This document shows, one piece after another, positions 10,533-21,915 of a DNA stretch of 64,000 nt. This DNA is from Notolepis coatsorum. Taxonomy: Eukaryota; Chordata; Actinopteri; Aulopiformes; Paralepididae. A program made the translations under genes and the position numbers. Location of the stretch: positions 50,549,529-50,613,528 of the forward strand of contig OZ020592.1 of the NCBI GenBank assembly GCA_963971535.1, read 5' to 3'. The notes beneath the pieces were generated by a model that saw nothing but the letters and a program-made list of their open reading frames with translations, did not search any database and was not told the origin of the DNA. Position 1 is the first letter of the stretch; every line of letters starts with the position of its first letter.

Positions 10533-12774
10533 TCAGCTCGCCCAGGCGGCCGGAGCCATCCTGCATCTGATCCAGCTGCAGGCCGTCGCCACTGGGAAGG
10601 TACGCGCGTGTGGAGGGACTGTATTTTGTTACAAACGGTGTGTTTATTCACTACATATGATGGGGATACGATGTGTGAACCTTCGCTAGTGTGGGTTTGA
10701 TAGGAGGGCTAGACTTTATAGTCTTGTTTGGTCGCTACATTACATGTGTGCTTAAGCAAGGCCTGTAGCTTACACTCGGTCGAAAGGGTTTTTTCTTCCT
10801 CGACCTGAAGACTTAGGTTCTTCATATAAAGGTAGAGGTTAGTTGTGTGTTCTGTTGCTTAAACGGTGATATTGAGCCACAACACTGTTGTGTTGGTCTG
10901 CAGTAATGCTTGTGTGTGTAAGGGTACCACGGTCTTTTAGGCCGCTCTCTCTCTCTCTATCAAATCTTCTGTGTTCTTACAACATAAACACGGGTGTCGT
11001 GTTCACACACATATAAACTTTGGCCTTGTTATAAACCCTGTTCACAGACTTGTCTGTGGCTAGCGTGCATTGAGTTAGCTTATCCTTGGATATTCGCTGT
11101 TCATTAGCATACTGGTTACTTAAGGTATCATATGGCTATTGTTGTTGTCGTATTCGAGGGTTGGGCTTGCGAAAGGGGTTCCGAATAAACCCCTCCTTCC
11201 CTCTTCTGATTGGTCGTTTTTTTTTTTACCCTCTTTTCATTCGGTCCGGCCAAGCTGTTAGGTCAGCTCGGCATGGGGGGGGGGGGAGGGTTTCCCTGAC
11301 TCCGCACCTATCACGGGCAGTTGAGTCATGGGATTCCCCCGTCATAGAATACGTCACTGGGCACGTTTCTATTGGACGACGGCTTCCGTGAGTTTTTTAC
11401 AGACCCATGTGTGGTTCTCTGTTATTGTCAAGTTGTCGGGGCAGAGCGTAGGAACTTGGTGTTCTGCTACGCTCAATGTATGTGTAACTTGAGTCTGTTG
11501 GTCACATGGCTCAATGTTACCGTGACTTTTCAATTTATGGCTCACGTGGGAAGTCGCTCTGAGGATTCCCGTCTCCTCCCTGTGGTGAGGTTGGCGGGTG
11601 TAAAAATGAAAATATTTTTCCCTCAGCCGCGTCACATGGGATCCATGTCAGTCTGTGTTTTCTTTCTTTTTTAATAAAAAGAGGAGAGGAAATGAAGCGC
11701 GACGGCTTCTTGTCGTTCTCCCAGGCGACTTGGAGGAACAATGTCTGGTGTCTTGTTAGACTATCCATTGATGTGTTTGGGTCTCGACGCGTACATAGTG
11801 CTGGCTCTGGGTGTTTCTGATAGGAATCACGCATAAGGCTGGTGCGCCTTGGTTGCTCGTTATTAAAACTGCGTTTTTATAGGGCAACTGGGATGGAGTT
11901 TTTCTCTTCCGAGCGCCAGTTTACTAGGTTTGTCTAGGTTTGTGGGCCACTGAGCGCGGTACGAATGGGACCGTCTGGGTGGCGCCTTCTATAATGTTTT
12001 AGATCGACACGCGTACCTGCCCCCCCCTCCTGGAGTTGGGGATGTCGGCGTGATTAGGGCACAGGACTGGTTCTGGTCACGCTGGTCCAGGTCAGTTAAC
12101 CCGTTGTCCGCCGGGGACGCAGATCTTCTGTTCTGGTACCCTGAGGGACTTGTTCTTTTTTCAGGGGGAAAAATGCCGGGGTCGGCCCGGGTGTCACAGG
12201 GTTGGGCGTTATGGGGACACTGTTGTTGGGTACATGTTGTACCTTGTGCTGTCATGAAGGGGCTGGTTCTCCATTCTTTTCGCCCCTCTCTTCTCCCGCT
12301 TACGCATGGCTGAGAGGGGGCTGTTGAGGTGGTCTTTATAGAACTCCTCTGGCATCCCTGTGTGCATCCCGGTCCGCCGGGCCCGGTCCGAAGTTGTTTT
12401 CGTCGACCCGTAGGCCTGGGATAACCCCTTTTTTGAAAACTGAAACACTTGTACTGCGGTATAGCCAGTGTATACCCGCAGGTGTGTTTGAGTTTTTTCC
12501 TGAAGGGTTATAGGAACAACCACCGCATGTTGAACCAAGAGGGTGGTTGATTCCCTGGTGTGTTGGAGCGGAGTCAACTCCCGGGTTACCCGGTTGAGTG
12601 TGCCCCTGCACGTTCATGACGTCTGCCAATCGTGTCAGCCTTCTCTGCCTCTGCCCCTCTAGAGCGTCTGGGATTTTTTGGTGGAGGCTTTGACATGGTG
12701 CTCAACAATGCCAGCATACGCCCCTTCCGCCAGGGTGCTGTTTTCAGTTGACCCCTTTGGCGCCTGTCTCGTCG
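10533..12774. other. Non-coding body of the DIRS-like element
   Basis: This 2.2-kb stretch lies between the gag-like ORF and the right inverted repeat. Short frames exist on both strands (up to 122 codons), but none shows YADD/YIDD, RNase H, methyltransferase or tyrosine-recombinase motifs. There is a short CT run at 10945-10960 and a G run at 11275-11287. It is either decayed pol or filler in a non-autonomous element. Confidence 0.5.
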
Positions 12775-12813
12775 AGGAGGCGAGTGTGTGGCCACACACC
12801 TGCTTATGTAGGT

Positions 12814-12981
12814 TTCAAGTTTCAAGTTTCTTTAATAGTTGTCATACAGAAGTACAGAATACTTTTATACAAAATGCTTCTTACTGTTGCGCTCCAGAGA
12901 CTGTGCAAGACAAGATAAGTATGAAATAAAATAACATAGTAAAATTAGAAGTAAAAAAAAAAAAAAAAAAAAAAATGGGGT
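12814..12981 (+). mobile_element. Short A-tailed insertion (SINE-like)
   Basis: Compared with the left inverted repeat, the right arm is interrupted exactly between CTTATGTAGGT and GCGGATGGGG. The insert starts TTCAAGTTTCAAGTTTC, a phrase common in fish SINE-like repeats, and ends in an A run of more than 20 bases. No promoter boxes or clear TSD are visible. Confidence 0.65.
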
Positions 12982-13310
12982 GGCGGATGGGGTGTGGCCA
13001 GGGGGTGTGGCCAGACGGATGTTGGTATGTAAAGGTGCATTTGTGAGTTTTTATTCAGTGCATATGCACTAAGTGAGATATGTGCAGTTGACGCTGAGCG
13101 TCACTAATACTCATAGAACTACGGTTATATTCATAACCTATCGTTCTGTTCTGTCGCTCCGCGCAGAACACCGGCAGCCGGCAGGTCTGTGGTCTGATTG
13201 CACTGATGACTGAGTGCAGCTGTGCATATGCTGAGCAGCTTTCATGACTGCGATCTGTGTGTCAGTGGGCTTGATTGCTACAGCTGCGCACAGCGGTCAT
13301 TATTGCTCGG

Positions 13311-13344
13311 CAGAGGTCCGTTATCGAGTAATAACGGACCTCTG
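13311..13344. repeat. Perfect 14-bp-arm palindrome
   Basis: CAGAGGTCCGTTAT, then a 6-base loop, then ATAACGGACCTCTG. The arms pair perfectly. Its position inside the Harbinger-like right part suggests a transposon structural or regulatory element rather than a terminator. Confidence 0.8.
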
Positions 13345-13602
13345 ACGAGCGCTATTGACCAATCACAATCAAGCATTTCGGCGAATGTTAAAACGCCATG
13401 TAATAATGTTGCATAATGTAGGCTATGCATATATAATTTATATATACCTAATACCGACAACAAAATAGATTGTATGCCTCTACAAATCATATTATAACCG
13501 GTAGCCAATCGAACGAAACGAATAAAGGCATTCATATTCCAGCATGGTTATAATGACATTGACAGTTTGACACCAACGCCAAACAGTGGTCAACGGTCTT
13601 TA

Positions 13603-13749
13603 TTAGTATTTTGCGCTGTCCAGGCAGAATTGCAGCAATGGTCTTAAGGAGCCGTTGATATCTGACATCACCGTGTACAAGTCCGACAGCCTGTCGCGTA
13701 TTTCTCCCATAACACGCGTTGTGTCTTCTTGGTTCGACAGTACGTTAAA
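13603..13749 (-). pseudogene. C-terminal fragment of a transposon-encoded protein
   Basis: On the minus strand a 49-codon frame reads toward a stop at 13603-13605, with the motifs VMGEIRDRLSDLYTVMSDIN and LRPLLQFCLDS, immediately followed by TAATAAAG, a plausible polyadenylation signal. Composition and heptad-like leucines suggest a helical C-terminus. Harbinger elements encode a second Myb/SANT-like protein with such tails, so I infer this origin from context. The upstream part of the protein is missing. Confidence 0.35.
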
Positions 13750-14069
13750 TTAGTTGCTTAGACCTCCGTGAACAATCTCGCTCGTGAAGTTGCTCAGAGT
13801 TTGCTCGGGTTAGTCCATTATTTCACATCCCATGGGGGTGTTTCATTACCTATATGGATAATCATGCACGAGCATTGACGGTAAGAACAAATGGTATTTA
13901 TCAACACGGAGTGTGCGTAGGACCGTGTACGCATGGTTGATAAATCCCGATTTTTCTGTGCGTACACACATTCTAAATTCCGTGCGTAGGAACGTAAATA
14001 GAACACTTTCTACGCATTGTTGATAAATGAGGTTTTTTCATGGCTTGTGATGATCAGGGGCAAGGTCTA

Positions 14070-14476
14070 TAGGGAGGTGTAGTCTGACGTCACTTTGGAC
14101 CGCCCGCGAGGTCCACCTGTATAGGGATTTATCTTTCGGAAAATGGATTATTGGCTATTGTAACAATTCTGCCTCATGAACATTGCCAATCTTTCCATTT
14201 TTGTACAAAATGAGTTCCCTTCTATCACTAACATTATTGTTTAAGCATTTTTGGTTGAAATAAAATTCAGTGATTTTCTTTTATGATTAATTGCGAATAT
14301 TTTCATGTTGAGCTATAGATTGTGGATGAATACAAACAGAAAGGTACACCATGCAAATGTTCATGCTTTATTTGTTTTAAACGAGACAATTTAGAAATGG
14401 TCAATGGAGAATTACATTGCGTTTTCAAGATGGTGGACCGGCCGGAAACAGCAAACGTAACCACTACACCTCCCTA
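14070..14476. mobile_element. TA-flanked MITE (Tc1/mariner-type)
   Basis: The termini TAGGGAGGTGTAGT (14070-14083) and its exact complement (14463-14476) are flanked by TA at 14068-14069 and 14477-14478. The 407-bp interior is AT-rich without an ORF. The TA duplication fits the Tc1/mariner superfamily; only 14 bp of the inverted repeat is clean. Confidence 0.7.
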
Positions 14477-14478
14477 TA

Positions 14479-15390
14479 TAAGGATAATAAAGTTTGAATG
14501 ACTGCTATACTTATGGGTACAACTCAAAATATATAATCAAATAGTAGTCTATCTGTACTTTTTCAACCAGACTTAGCTATTTTTGTTATCATCATAAAAT
14601 GTTTTTTGGGAAAAATTACTTATTTTATTGACATGTATATTAGAATATTGATGGTCAATAAAAAACTTCAACCTATCTATTTCCAAAGCTGAAATATTGG
14701 ATTCTATATATGCTAGGTGTTTAATAGTTCACCAACGTGCATATACTTAACTCATTCAGCGCCGGGGATTAGCCCTGTGGTTGCATTGCCACGCTTTAAA
14801 ATATAGGACTGAGTCACCTTGTTTGTAGAGCTATAACTATATTCTATAACAACGAAGGCTTGCAACTCTAACATTAACATCCGGTGTGTATAAACATAGC
14901 ATATGATCAATTGACTGAAGTTTAATCAGGCCTTAATAAAACTTTAAAAAAATCAACCACACCTAAACGTATGAGCACAACAAGGTTATTCTAACAATTT
15001 AAGTAATCACTCCACTGATGAAGAGATTGGCACATTGTAGCTCTAAAAGGCTCTGTTTTTCTATTTTATCTAATTACTCAATTCTGTTCTAGTGGCTTCT
15101 CCACGTTGAGTATTATTCTATCTCTCACTCCTTATTTTTATCTTTTTTTTATTTTTTTATTTTTTTTTCTCTCTTTTATCTTACATTGTTCTTTTCCATT
15201 GTTCTTCATATTAAGGTGTTAATATTTCTCTACAATCTTTTCCTTTTTCCTGATGTTTCCTACATAAGTTAGTAGAGGGTTCAAATGAATATGTCGATGA
15301 AAGTTTATTCTCTTTTTTTTTCATTTTTCATAATATTTCATTACAGTAAGGGAAGGTACAAGACCAAAAGCGACATTCTATTGTATTAGA
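14479..15390. other. Intergenic; one TTAA-type transposon end
   Basis: TTAACTCATTCAGCGCCGGG at 14747-14766 resembles a TTAA-targeting element end and is similar to the complement of 23145-23162. No ORF1 of the LINE that follows is readable here. The sequence is otherwise AT-rich, with T-rich tracts at 15135-15175. Confidence 0.45.
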
Positions 15391-18300
15391 ATGAAAATGT
15401 TAGATCCTATGGCAATTAGCATAGGAAGATTAGGATTACAAAACTCAGTTTGGGCAATCCGGTGGCCTAAGGGAGAGAGTCATACGCGGAGGATGTGTTT
15501 TTGGAACACAGGCCTGTACGACTCTCTGGGTGAGGGGAAAATAGGGGATTTTTATTTGTATATATATATGTTTTTAAGCTCGGCTCTCAACGGGACCTCA
15601 ATAATTGGATGTACATCTATTGTAGCTTCGCACTCCAGAAGCATTACCAAAAACTACACAAAAACATGCATAGATTATGGCTAGTTTGAATATAATGATA
15701 TGGAACACTGGTGGGATAAACAAACAACACAAACGCAAAAGCGTGCTCACACTGATGAAAAAAGAACATGTGGACGTGGCTCTACTAAGCGAAACGCACA
15801 TTTTAGAGGAAGACATAGATACGCTAGCGGATAACACATACCATAATATTAGTCACTCTTCTTTTGGTACGAGAACTCGAGGTGTAGCCATAGTCGTCAG
15901 ACGTAAATTAAATATCGAATTAAAGGGGGTATGGTCGGATGCTGAGGGGCGTATAACTATAGCTAGGATTGTACACAATAACAGGAAAATAGCGTTGGCA
16001 GCGGTATATGCCCCAAATTTGTACGAAGAGGGTTTCTTCACTTCACTAACCGATGAAATGTTAAACCATCCCGAGTACTCATTTATAATAGGTGCGGATT
16101 TTAATGCCATTTGGAATCCAAGGATGGACAAATCTTACCTCGCCTTTTCCAGCGAACAAAAAAATTCATCTAAAGCATTAAAAGATTGGTCAAAGACTAC
16201 AGGGGTAAATGATTTATGGCGTTCACTTAATCCCACGACCTGAAAGTACTCCTGTCGATCGGCGAGACATAACACATTATCCAGAATTGATTATGTCTTT
16301 GCATCCCCGAGACTATTTGATAAATATGAAGTAGAAATGATACCCAATGCGCTTTCAGATCACTGTTATTTACTCCTAAAAGCAACATTTGGTATACTAT
16401 CTTCCCGGGCCCCAAGATGGTGTTTTAATACGATGCTGCTTAACAACAAGGAATTCATTACACAACTCAAAGAAGCTCTCACAGTATTCCTACGGGAGAA
16501 TGCAAACGCGGTGCAAGACCCCAGAATAATATGGATGTCGGTAAAGGGTATGATCAAGGATTTCACAGATAGATTTTCCTCCATATTGCGCAAGAATCAA
16601 TGCACAAAACTGTCTGAACTGGAAACGCTTTACTCAACGTTATTTAATTCTTTAAAATACAACAACTCAACTAGACTAGAAAATCAAGTTAACGTACTAA
16701 AAACAGAGATCAATGCCATATACAGACAAAAATCGGAAATGCAAATACGCAGCACAAGACAACAGCAGTACTCCCAAGGTTCTAAACCTAGTCACCTATT
16801 AGCCATGCGATTAAGAATTAATGCAAAATTTGCAGATATAACTGCCATTAGAAAACAACAAGTACTTGTAACAGACCCCAAAATAATAAACGATACATTC
16901 AAAGAATTCTACTCCGACTTATATAAATCAGAAACGACCTTTGATCAAAACAAATTGGACACATATCTTAATCAAATTATTCTCCCTAAACTTTCGGAGG
17001 ATGACGCTAAACAGTTAGAAGCACCGATCACATTAGAGGAACTCAAGGAGGCCATATCCGAAATGAAAAATGGTAAGGCTCCTGGAAGAGACGGTATCCC
17101 ATCAGAAATGTACCTTTCTTGTTGGGACATATTTGGACCCTTATTACTAAATATGATCTTATACTCAGTCAAGGAGGGGAGCTTCCATAAACACGACAAT
17201 ATTGCACTCATTTCAGTCCTTCTCAAAAAAGACAAAGACCCCACCGAGTGCGGTAGTTACAGACCCTTAAGCCTCCTCGGAACCGATGTCAAACTGTACT
17301 CTAAGGTATTAGCCATCAGATTACAAAAGCATATGACGTCTTTAGTTCATCCGGACCAAACTGGCTTCATAAGAGGTCGCCTGATCAATGATAACATAAG
17401 ACGAATACTGCACGTACTAGATGCAGACAAAGAGGACACCATACCTAAGGCGATGCTGTCCCTGGATGCTATGAAAGCATTTGACAGGCTGGAATGGTCG
17501 TTTCTATGGGCAGTATTAGAAAGGATGGGGTTAGGAAAAGGATTCATTGATATGATTAAAGTATTATACAAAGACCCATCGGCCATGATTACAACAGGTA
17601 CATTCATTTCCAAAATCTTTCCGGTATCACGCTCAGCCAGACAGGGTTGCCCTCTTAGTCCCGGACTATTCGATCTATCATTAGAGCCTTTAGCACAATA
17701 TATAAGACAATCCCAATACATAGAACCAATCGTAATCAAGGGCACACAACATAAAATTAGTTTATATGCGGACGACGTAATATTGTTCATGCAAAGCCCC
17801 AACACCACATTGCCTCATCTACTCAAGTTGATAGAGAACTTTGGTGATTTATCGGGATTTAAAATAAATTGGCCGAAGTCGGCTTTCCTTCCACTTAACA
17901 CCCATGCAAAAAAAGACACAACCCTCCCAGGTGAGATACCCATGGTAAAACATTTTAGATGCTTGGGTGTGGAAATATTTCCCACCATAAGACAAACGAT
18001 GAAGCACAATTACACAAAAATACAGAACAAAATCAAAGACGACCTGGACAGGTGGGCAAAACTTAAAAACTCAGTACAGGCAAGGGTATCAATAGTTAAG
18101 ATGGATGTACTACCAAGAATCAACTTCATCAGTTCAATGCTACCGTTACCCCCTCCAGAGGGTTACTGGAAAAGATTACACTCCTCCACATACAAATTTA
18201 TTTGGAATAACAAACCACCTCGCATAAAAAGATCCACCGCACAGAGAAATAAAGCAGACGGTGGCTTGGCAGTTCCAGATTTTTTCCAATATTTTAAGGC

Positions 18301-19692
18301 ATACACATTAAGACCATTGACAATATGGTTTGATCCCCAGGCATTGGCATCCTGGAGAAAATTGGAAGAAAACATAGTAGCCCCACATAGACTGAAGGAC
18401 ATAGCACACACTAAACTACCAATCAAGCACTGTGAGCGGAAATTTGGCCCCATAATTACCCATGCAATCCGGATATGGCGTGAAACACAAAAAAACGTCC
18501 TATAAGATTCCCTATATGGGAAGAGCAAGGCATACACTCATTAGGGGATATTTTTAATAACCAGGGTTTTTGTAGTTATGGAGAAATATGCACAAAGTTT
18601 AACCTCACCGAGTCCACATGGCTTTTTTACATACAGTTACGCCTATGTTTGAGGTCTCACAGTGTTCCATTAGACATACCAGTTGAACACCACAGATACC
18701 ACAAATTCTTCTATGAAAGAGATACATTGAGAGGCTTTGTATCAGGTTTTTATTATCAATTACTAACGTCCTCGTATGAAACCCTCCAACTAGACTCTGT
18801 CTGGAGGAGGGATATACCAGACCTGGAAAGTGACTTTGATTGGCAAGAAGCATGGGCAAATGTCCGTCTTACATCAAGGAACCCGGACCATCAACAAATC
18901 AATCTTAACTATATTCACAGGACATACTTGACTCCTGTAAGACTGAACAGAATGGGCCTTAAACAAGACTCAAAATGCTCCCAATGTACAAATGGAGACG
19001 AAGGGACATTTATGCACATGTATTGGGACTGCCCACCAGTTAAGGCATTCTGGAAAGATGTGACCCATCAATTATCAAAACTCGTATCTTGGAATATACC
19101 AGTACACCCCTCTGTATTACTATTGAATGATGTTTTTGAGTTTGCAGTAAATCCACAGCTAAAGAGATTGGTTTTATCGGGTATCACAGTAGCTAAAAAA
19201 CTGATCGCATCACGCTGGTTTCAACCGGAAAAAATGTGCAGGAAGGTTTGGTTTCTTACATATCTCGATGTGATTTATCAAGAAATATCTACAGCAAGAA
19301 TTCTGGGTCTCAACGAATCCAAAATGTCAATGTGGTTAGAAGTGGTGGAGAGAATAAAAGCTAGCTTATAATGGTAGTGTCTGGTTAGAGTGAGGGATAA
19401 TGGAGGTACTATCCAAGGAGGGGTCCGGGAGGGCGGGGTTCGAGCTGGAGCATATGTGTGTAGGGTTTTAGAAAATAGGTATTAGGGGTATATCCTGTAT
19501 AAGGCATTTGTATAATTGGTAATTTCGTTGGATATACACTATATACGTTAAAATATTATTATAGACTTTTTTTTGTTTTCTGTTCTGTACTTGCATGTCA
19601 TTTTAGCCACCTTGTCTGTTAGTTTCATTATGATTATGTGTTGAGTACTGACTTTTAATAATTTTTGTTTTGCAATAAAAAAAAAAAAATAT
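15391..19692 (+). mobile_element. L1-clade LINE, 5'-truncated, nearly intact ORF2
   Basis: The element contains an L1-type endonuclease-RT protein (15677-19371), a short 3' UTR and an A-rich 3' end (CAATAAAAAA... at about 19672-19692) followed by an AT dinucleotide run. No ORF1 is found upstream, as expected of a 5'-truncated L1. Only two inactivating changes are visible in about 3.7 kb of coding sequence, so the copy is relatively young. I could not define a TSD. Confidence 0.85.
15677..19371 (+). pseudogene. L1 ORF2: endonuclease, RT and C-terminal zinc motif
   Basis: This would be a nuclear/cytoplasmic enzyme that nicks target DNA and primes reverse transcription. The apurinic-type endonuclease runs from residue 1 (IMIWNTGGIN, LLSETHI, IIGADFNAIW, SRIDYVF, ALSDHC) to about residue 230. 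RT follows with GRDGIPSEMY, YRPLSLLGTDVKLYSKVLA, LSLDAMKAFDRLEW, RQGCPLSPGLF and YADDVILF (about residues 697-704). The C-terminal region ends with CSQCTNGDEGTFMHMYWDC, a Cys-Cys-His-Cys motif. There are two breaks. A TGA at 16241-16243 (codon 189) sits in the same frame as the downstream part. A one-base loss in the A run at 18489-18495 shifts the frame, so the tail continues in another frame through 18500-19371. Catalytic residues of both domains look present. The start chosen is the ATG opening the endonuclease. Confidence 0.9.
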
Positions 19693-20539
19693 ATATATAT
19701 TCTATATTATAGCTATGGATACAATAATATGGCCCATTTGACATCACCTATCTATCGTTCAATATGTGAGAAAGAATAAATTTTTCCATCCATACGTTCC
19801 CGTGTTATACCGTGGTGAATATAAGTATGGTTTTAGAGCGGTTTCATGAAATCCTGAGTTAAAGCCTTATACGTCGATTCCACTATAGACATTGGGTCTC
19901 AATCTCGAAAAATTTTCAAAGAGTTATTTTGGAAGACTTATCTTGGAACCACTGAGACAGAATCAATGACAAGTTCACTCTGAGTCTCGAACGTGCTGGG
20001 AATATGTATTAAGTGGCTGGTACCTGCTTGGCGAATGGCATTCTGTCTTAAACTCGAAACGCGCGTTCCCGTTCAGGTCATTTGCATACAAAACAACGCC
20101 TCCAGAGCTCCTTATAAGGCAACTAGTGACGCAGCTGTGTGAAAATGGAATGGTGGAAGTGCTTTGCGAGTCTTGCGAGCCATCAAAACTAGATTAGATT
20201 AATGTATTGGCATCATATACAGCTCGTGGTACACCTGTCGCAGCGCGCGCGTGCACACACACACACGCTCGCGCAGTACTATATATGAATGCATGAATGA
20301 AATATAATATATATGGCATACGGCGGGCATAATGAATGAACGCAGTATGGCTTGTTATTCCATAATTAAGCCTATACTGTTCATTCGTAGGCGCACACAA
20401 GACTTGTTATGGAATATTAATGCAGTCTATTTCCACCAATTAGCTTTAGTTCTTATTTATTTATCCACTGTCATTTCAGTGTTGTTGTAATAGGCTATAT
20501 AGTGTATTTCAATATAAGTTTAATTGATTAATGATATAT
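19693..20539. other. Intergenic, short CA run
   Basis: Largely AT-rich. A CA/CG-alternating tract lies at 20245-20272. TGGGTCTCAATCTCGAA at 19893-19909 is nearly complementary to 22514-22530, which could mark the two ends of an older transposon. No gene is recognised. Confidence 0.4.
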
Positions 20540-21915
20540 TCGAAGGAATGCAGGTTTATAGCTATATCAACCCCCTCCAATGTACAGTAAATGACCAAGT
20601 ATGGTTTTGTCAATATTCCAATGTACAGTTTTGCTTGTACAGTGTAAAGGCCTCTGCATGCTACAGAAACTTCAAAGAAACTGCAACACAACATCGACAA
20701 AGCAACAGTGTTTTAGACACTCTGCCTTTATGCTTCTGCAACATCGACGCGCAAAGTTAGTTTAACTAAAGTTAGTTTAGGTTCGTGTTAACGTTAGATA
20801 ATGTACAAAATAAACGTATTTCCGGTGATTTTAGACGTTGCTCTTTTATTTTAAAATCCCCCGACCGGAAGTGTTATATTGTCTGTTGCTAGCAGCTTAA
20901 CTTTCTGTGCTTTTCGAACTAACGTTACCGTAACATCATTAGTTTCCAATGGAGAGGACCTCGGCTCACATGCAGCTCAAACTACCTATTGGAATAAATT
21001 AATTTATTGATGTTTAACTTGTCCCTGTGTGTGTCCAGTCATTTCGACTAGCAAACGTTGTATTTAAAGTTAAATAATTTAATGTTACGTTAAAGTTACC
21101 TCAGGATACCATTGTATTTAGTTGGTTAGCTATGTAGCTAATGTGGATAGCATTTTGTATAGCACCAATGCTAGCTGGCTGGCTACAGCTTTATTTACTA
21201 AATTATGGAGGCTTTTTAATCGTCAAGGTAAGAGAGGATTTGTCATGATCAACTGAAGGCGTATGCTATGGAACAATATGTGCTTGGGTTTTCAGAAAAA
21301 GGCCAGCTATGTGACGCTAATTATTTAGCATCAACGCTGGCTGGCTACAACAATGGCGGATGGTATTCTCTGCGAGACCAATATTATTCTATGACAGCCC
21401 CGCCCCCATTCGCTAACCAACCAATCACTGCTACGCAATATCAACGCAACGGTTGTTTAGGTTAGATTTTGGAGACATGTACGCAGAATCCTCGCAACAC
21501 AGTCTACAAGACCCTAAACAACAACCGCGCTGAAATCGCGCTGATGTTGTGTTGAAGTTGCTTTGAAGTTGCTGTAGCATGTAGAGGCCTTTAGTCTATC
21601 CCCCACCCACCCCTCCTACCCAATCTCCAACAGTTTCTACGTCAAATGTACTCTCTTTTCTGGACTCTTTTTGTATCACAAACAGTACTGTATTTGCAAA
21701 TCTGGTATGTCATAAATGTATAGATGTAGCAGTACTGTCTATGTCGTGTGTGTCATATGTTATGATTAATTGAAAATGGGGGACCCTGATGTAAACAAGA
21801 CGAAAGTCTTTCTCTGGTCTGCATCCCCTTAACAATTGTATGTAATTGAGCTGTACTGTACCCATTCTGAAATCTGTTAATAAAGTTTTCAATCAATCAA
21901 TCAATCAATCAATCA
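20540..21915 (+). repeat. TCAA-tailed interspersed repeat, copy 2, split by a MITE
   Basis: The left part (about 20562-20646) and right part (21592-21915) together match the repeat at 41960-42640. Shared words include CCTCCAATGTACAGTAA, CAATATTCCAATGTACAG, CAGTTTCTACGTCAAATGTA and GGGGGACCCTGATGTAAAC. It ends in AATAAAGTTTTCAATCAATC, i.e. a polyadenylation-like signal and a CAAT microsatellite tail (21884-21915). This structure suggests the 3' end of a non-LTR element or SINE. Confidence 0.8.
20647..21591. mobile_element. 945-bp TA-flanked MITE with 49-bp inverted repeats
   Basis: Positions 20647-20695, starting AAGGCCTCTGCATGCTACAG, are complementary to 21543-21591 with four mismatches. TA at 20645-20646 and 21592-21593 flanks the unit. 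The insertion interrupts the TCAA-tailed repeat cleanly, which defines its borders. The short ORFs inside (20524-20760, 21268-21465) show no transposase motif. Superfamily: TA target, Tc1/mariner-like or another TA-targeting group. Confidence 0.85.

Larger units (their letters stand above)
9064..13123 (+). mobile_element. DIRS-like, gag-only element with long inverted repeats
   Basis: Positions 9064-9227 are the reverse complement of 12775-13123. The right arm is interrupted by an A-tailed insertion at 12814-12981 and carries a 13-bp duplication of AGGGGGTGTGGCC. Shared arm words include CTCAGCGTCAACTGCACATA, ATGCACCTTTACATACCAAC and ACCTACATAAGCAGGTGTGT. Inverted termini without a clear TSD, plus a gag-like ORF just inside the left arm, suggest a DIRS-type tyrosine-recombinase retrotransposon. 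However, no RT, RNase H, methyltransferase or recombinase frame can be read in the 2.2 kb downstream of the ORF. It is therefore either a non-autonomous derivative or another kind of inverted-repeat element. Outward of the right arm, 13116-13150 is an imperfect palindrome, possibly a remnant of an internal complementary region. Confidence 0.5.
8100..14032. mobile_element. Harbinger-like element carrying a nested DIRS-like insertion
   Basis: The left end GGCCCTCATTTAACAATG-TTGCG and the right end CGCATTGTTGATAAATGAGG form an imperfect inverted terminus of the GGGCCCTCATTTATCAAC type. Both ends are followed inward by several CGTGCGTA/TGCGTACG words. Everything between 9064 and about 13123 belongs to another element, leaving about 1.9 kb of Harbinger-like DNA. 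A 49-codon protein fragment on the minus strand (13603-13749) with a polyadenylation-like TAATAAAG lies in the right part. No transposase DDE domain is evident, so this is an internally deleted copy. That both ends belong to one insertion is inference; no 3-bp TSD is obvious. Confidence 0.5.
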
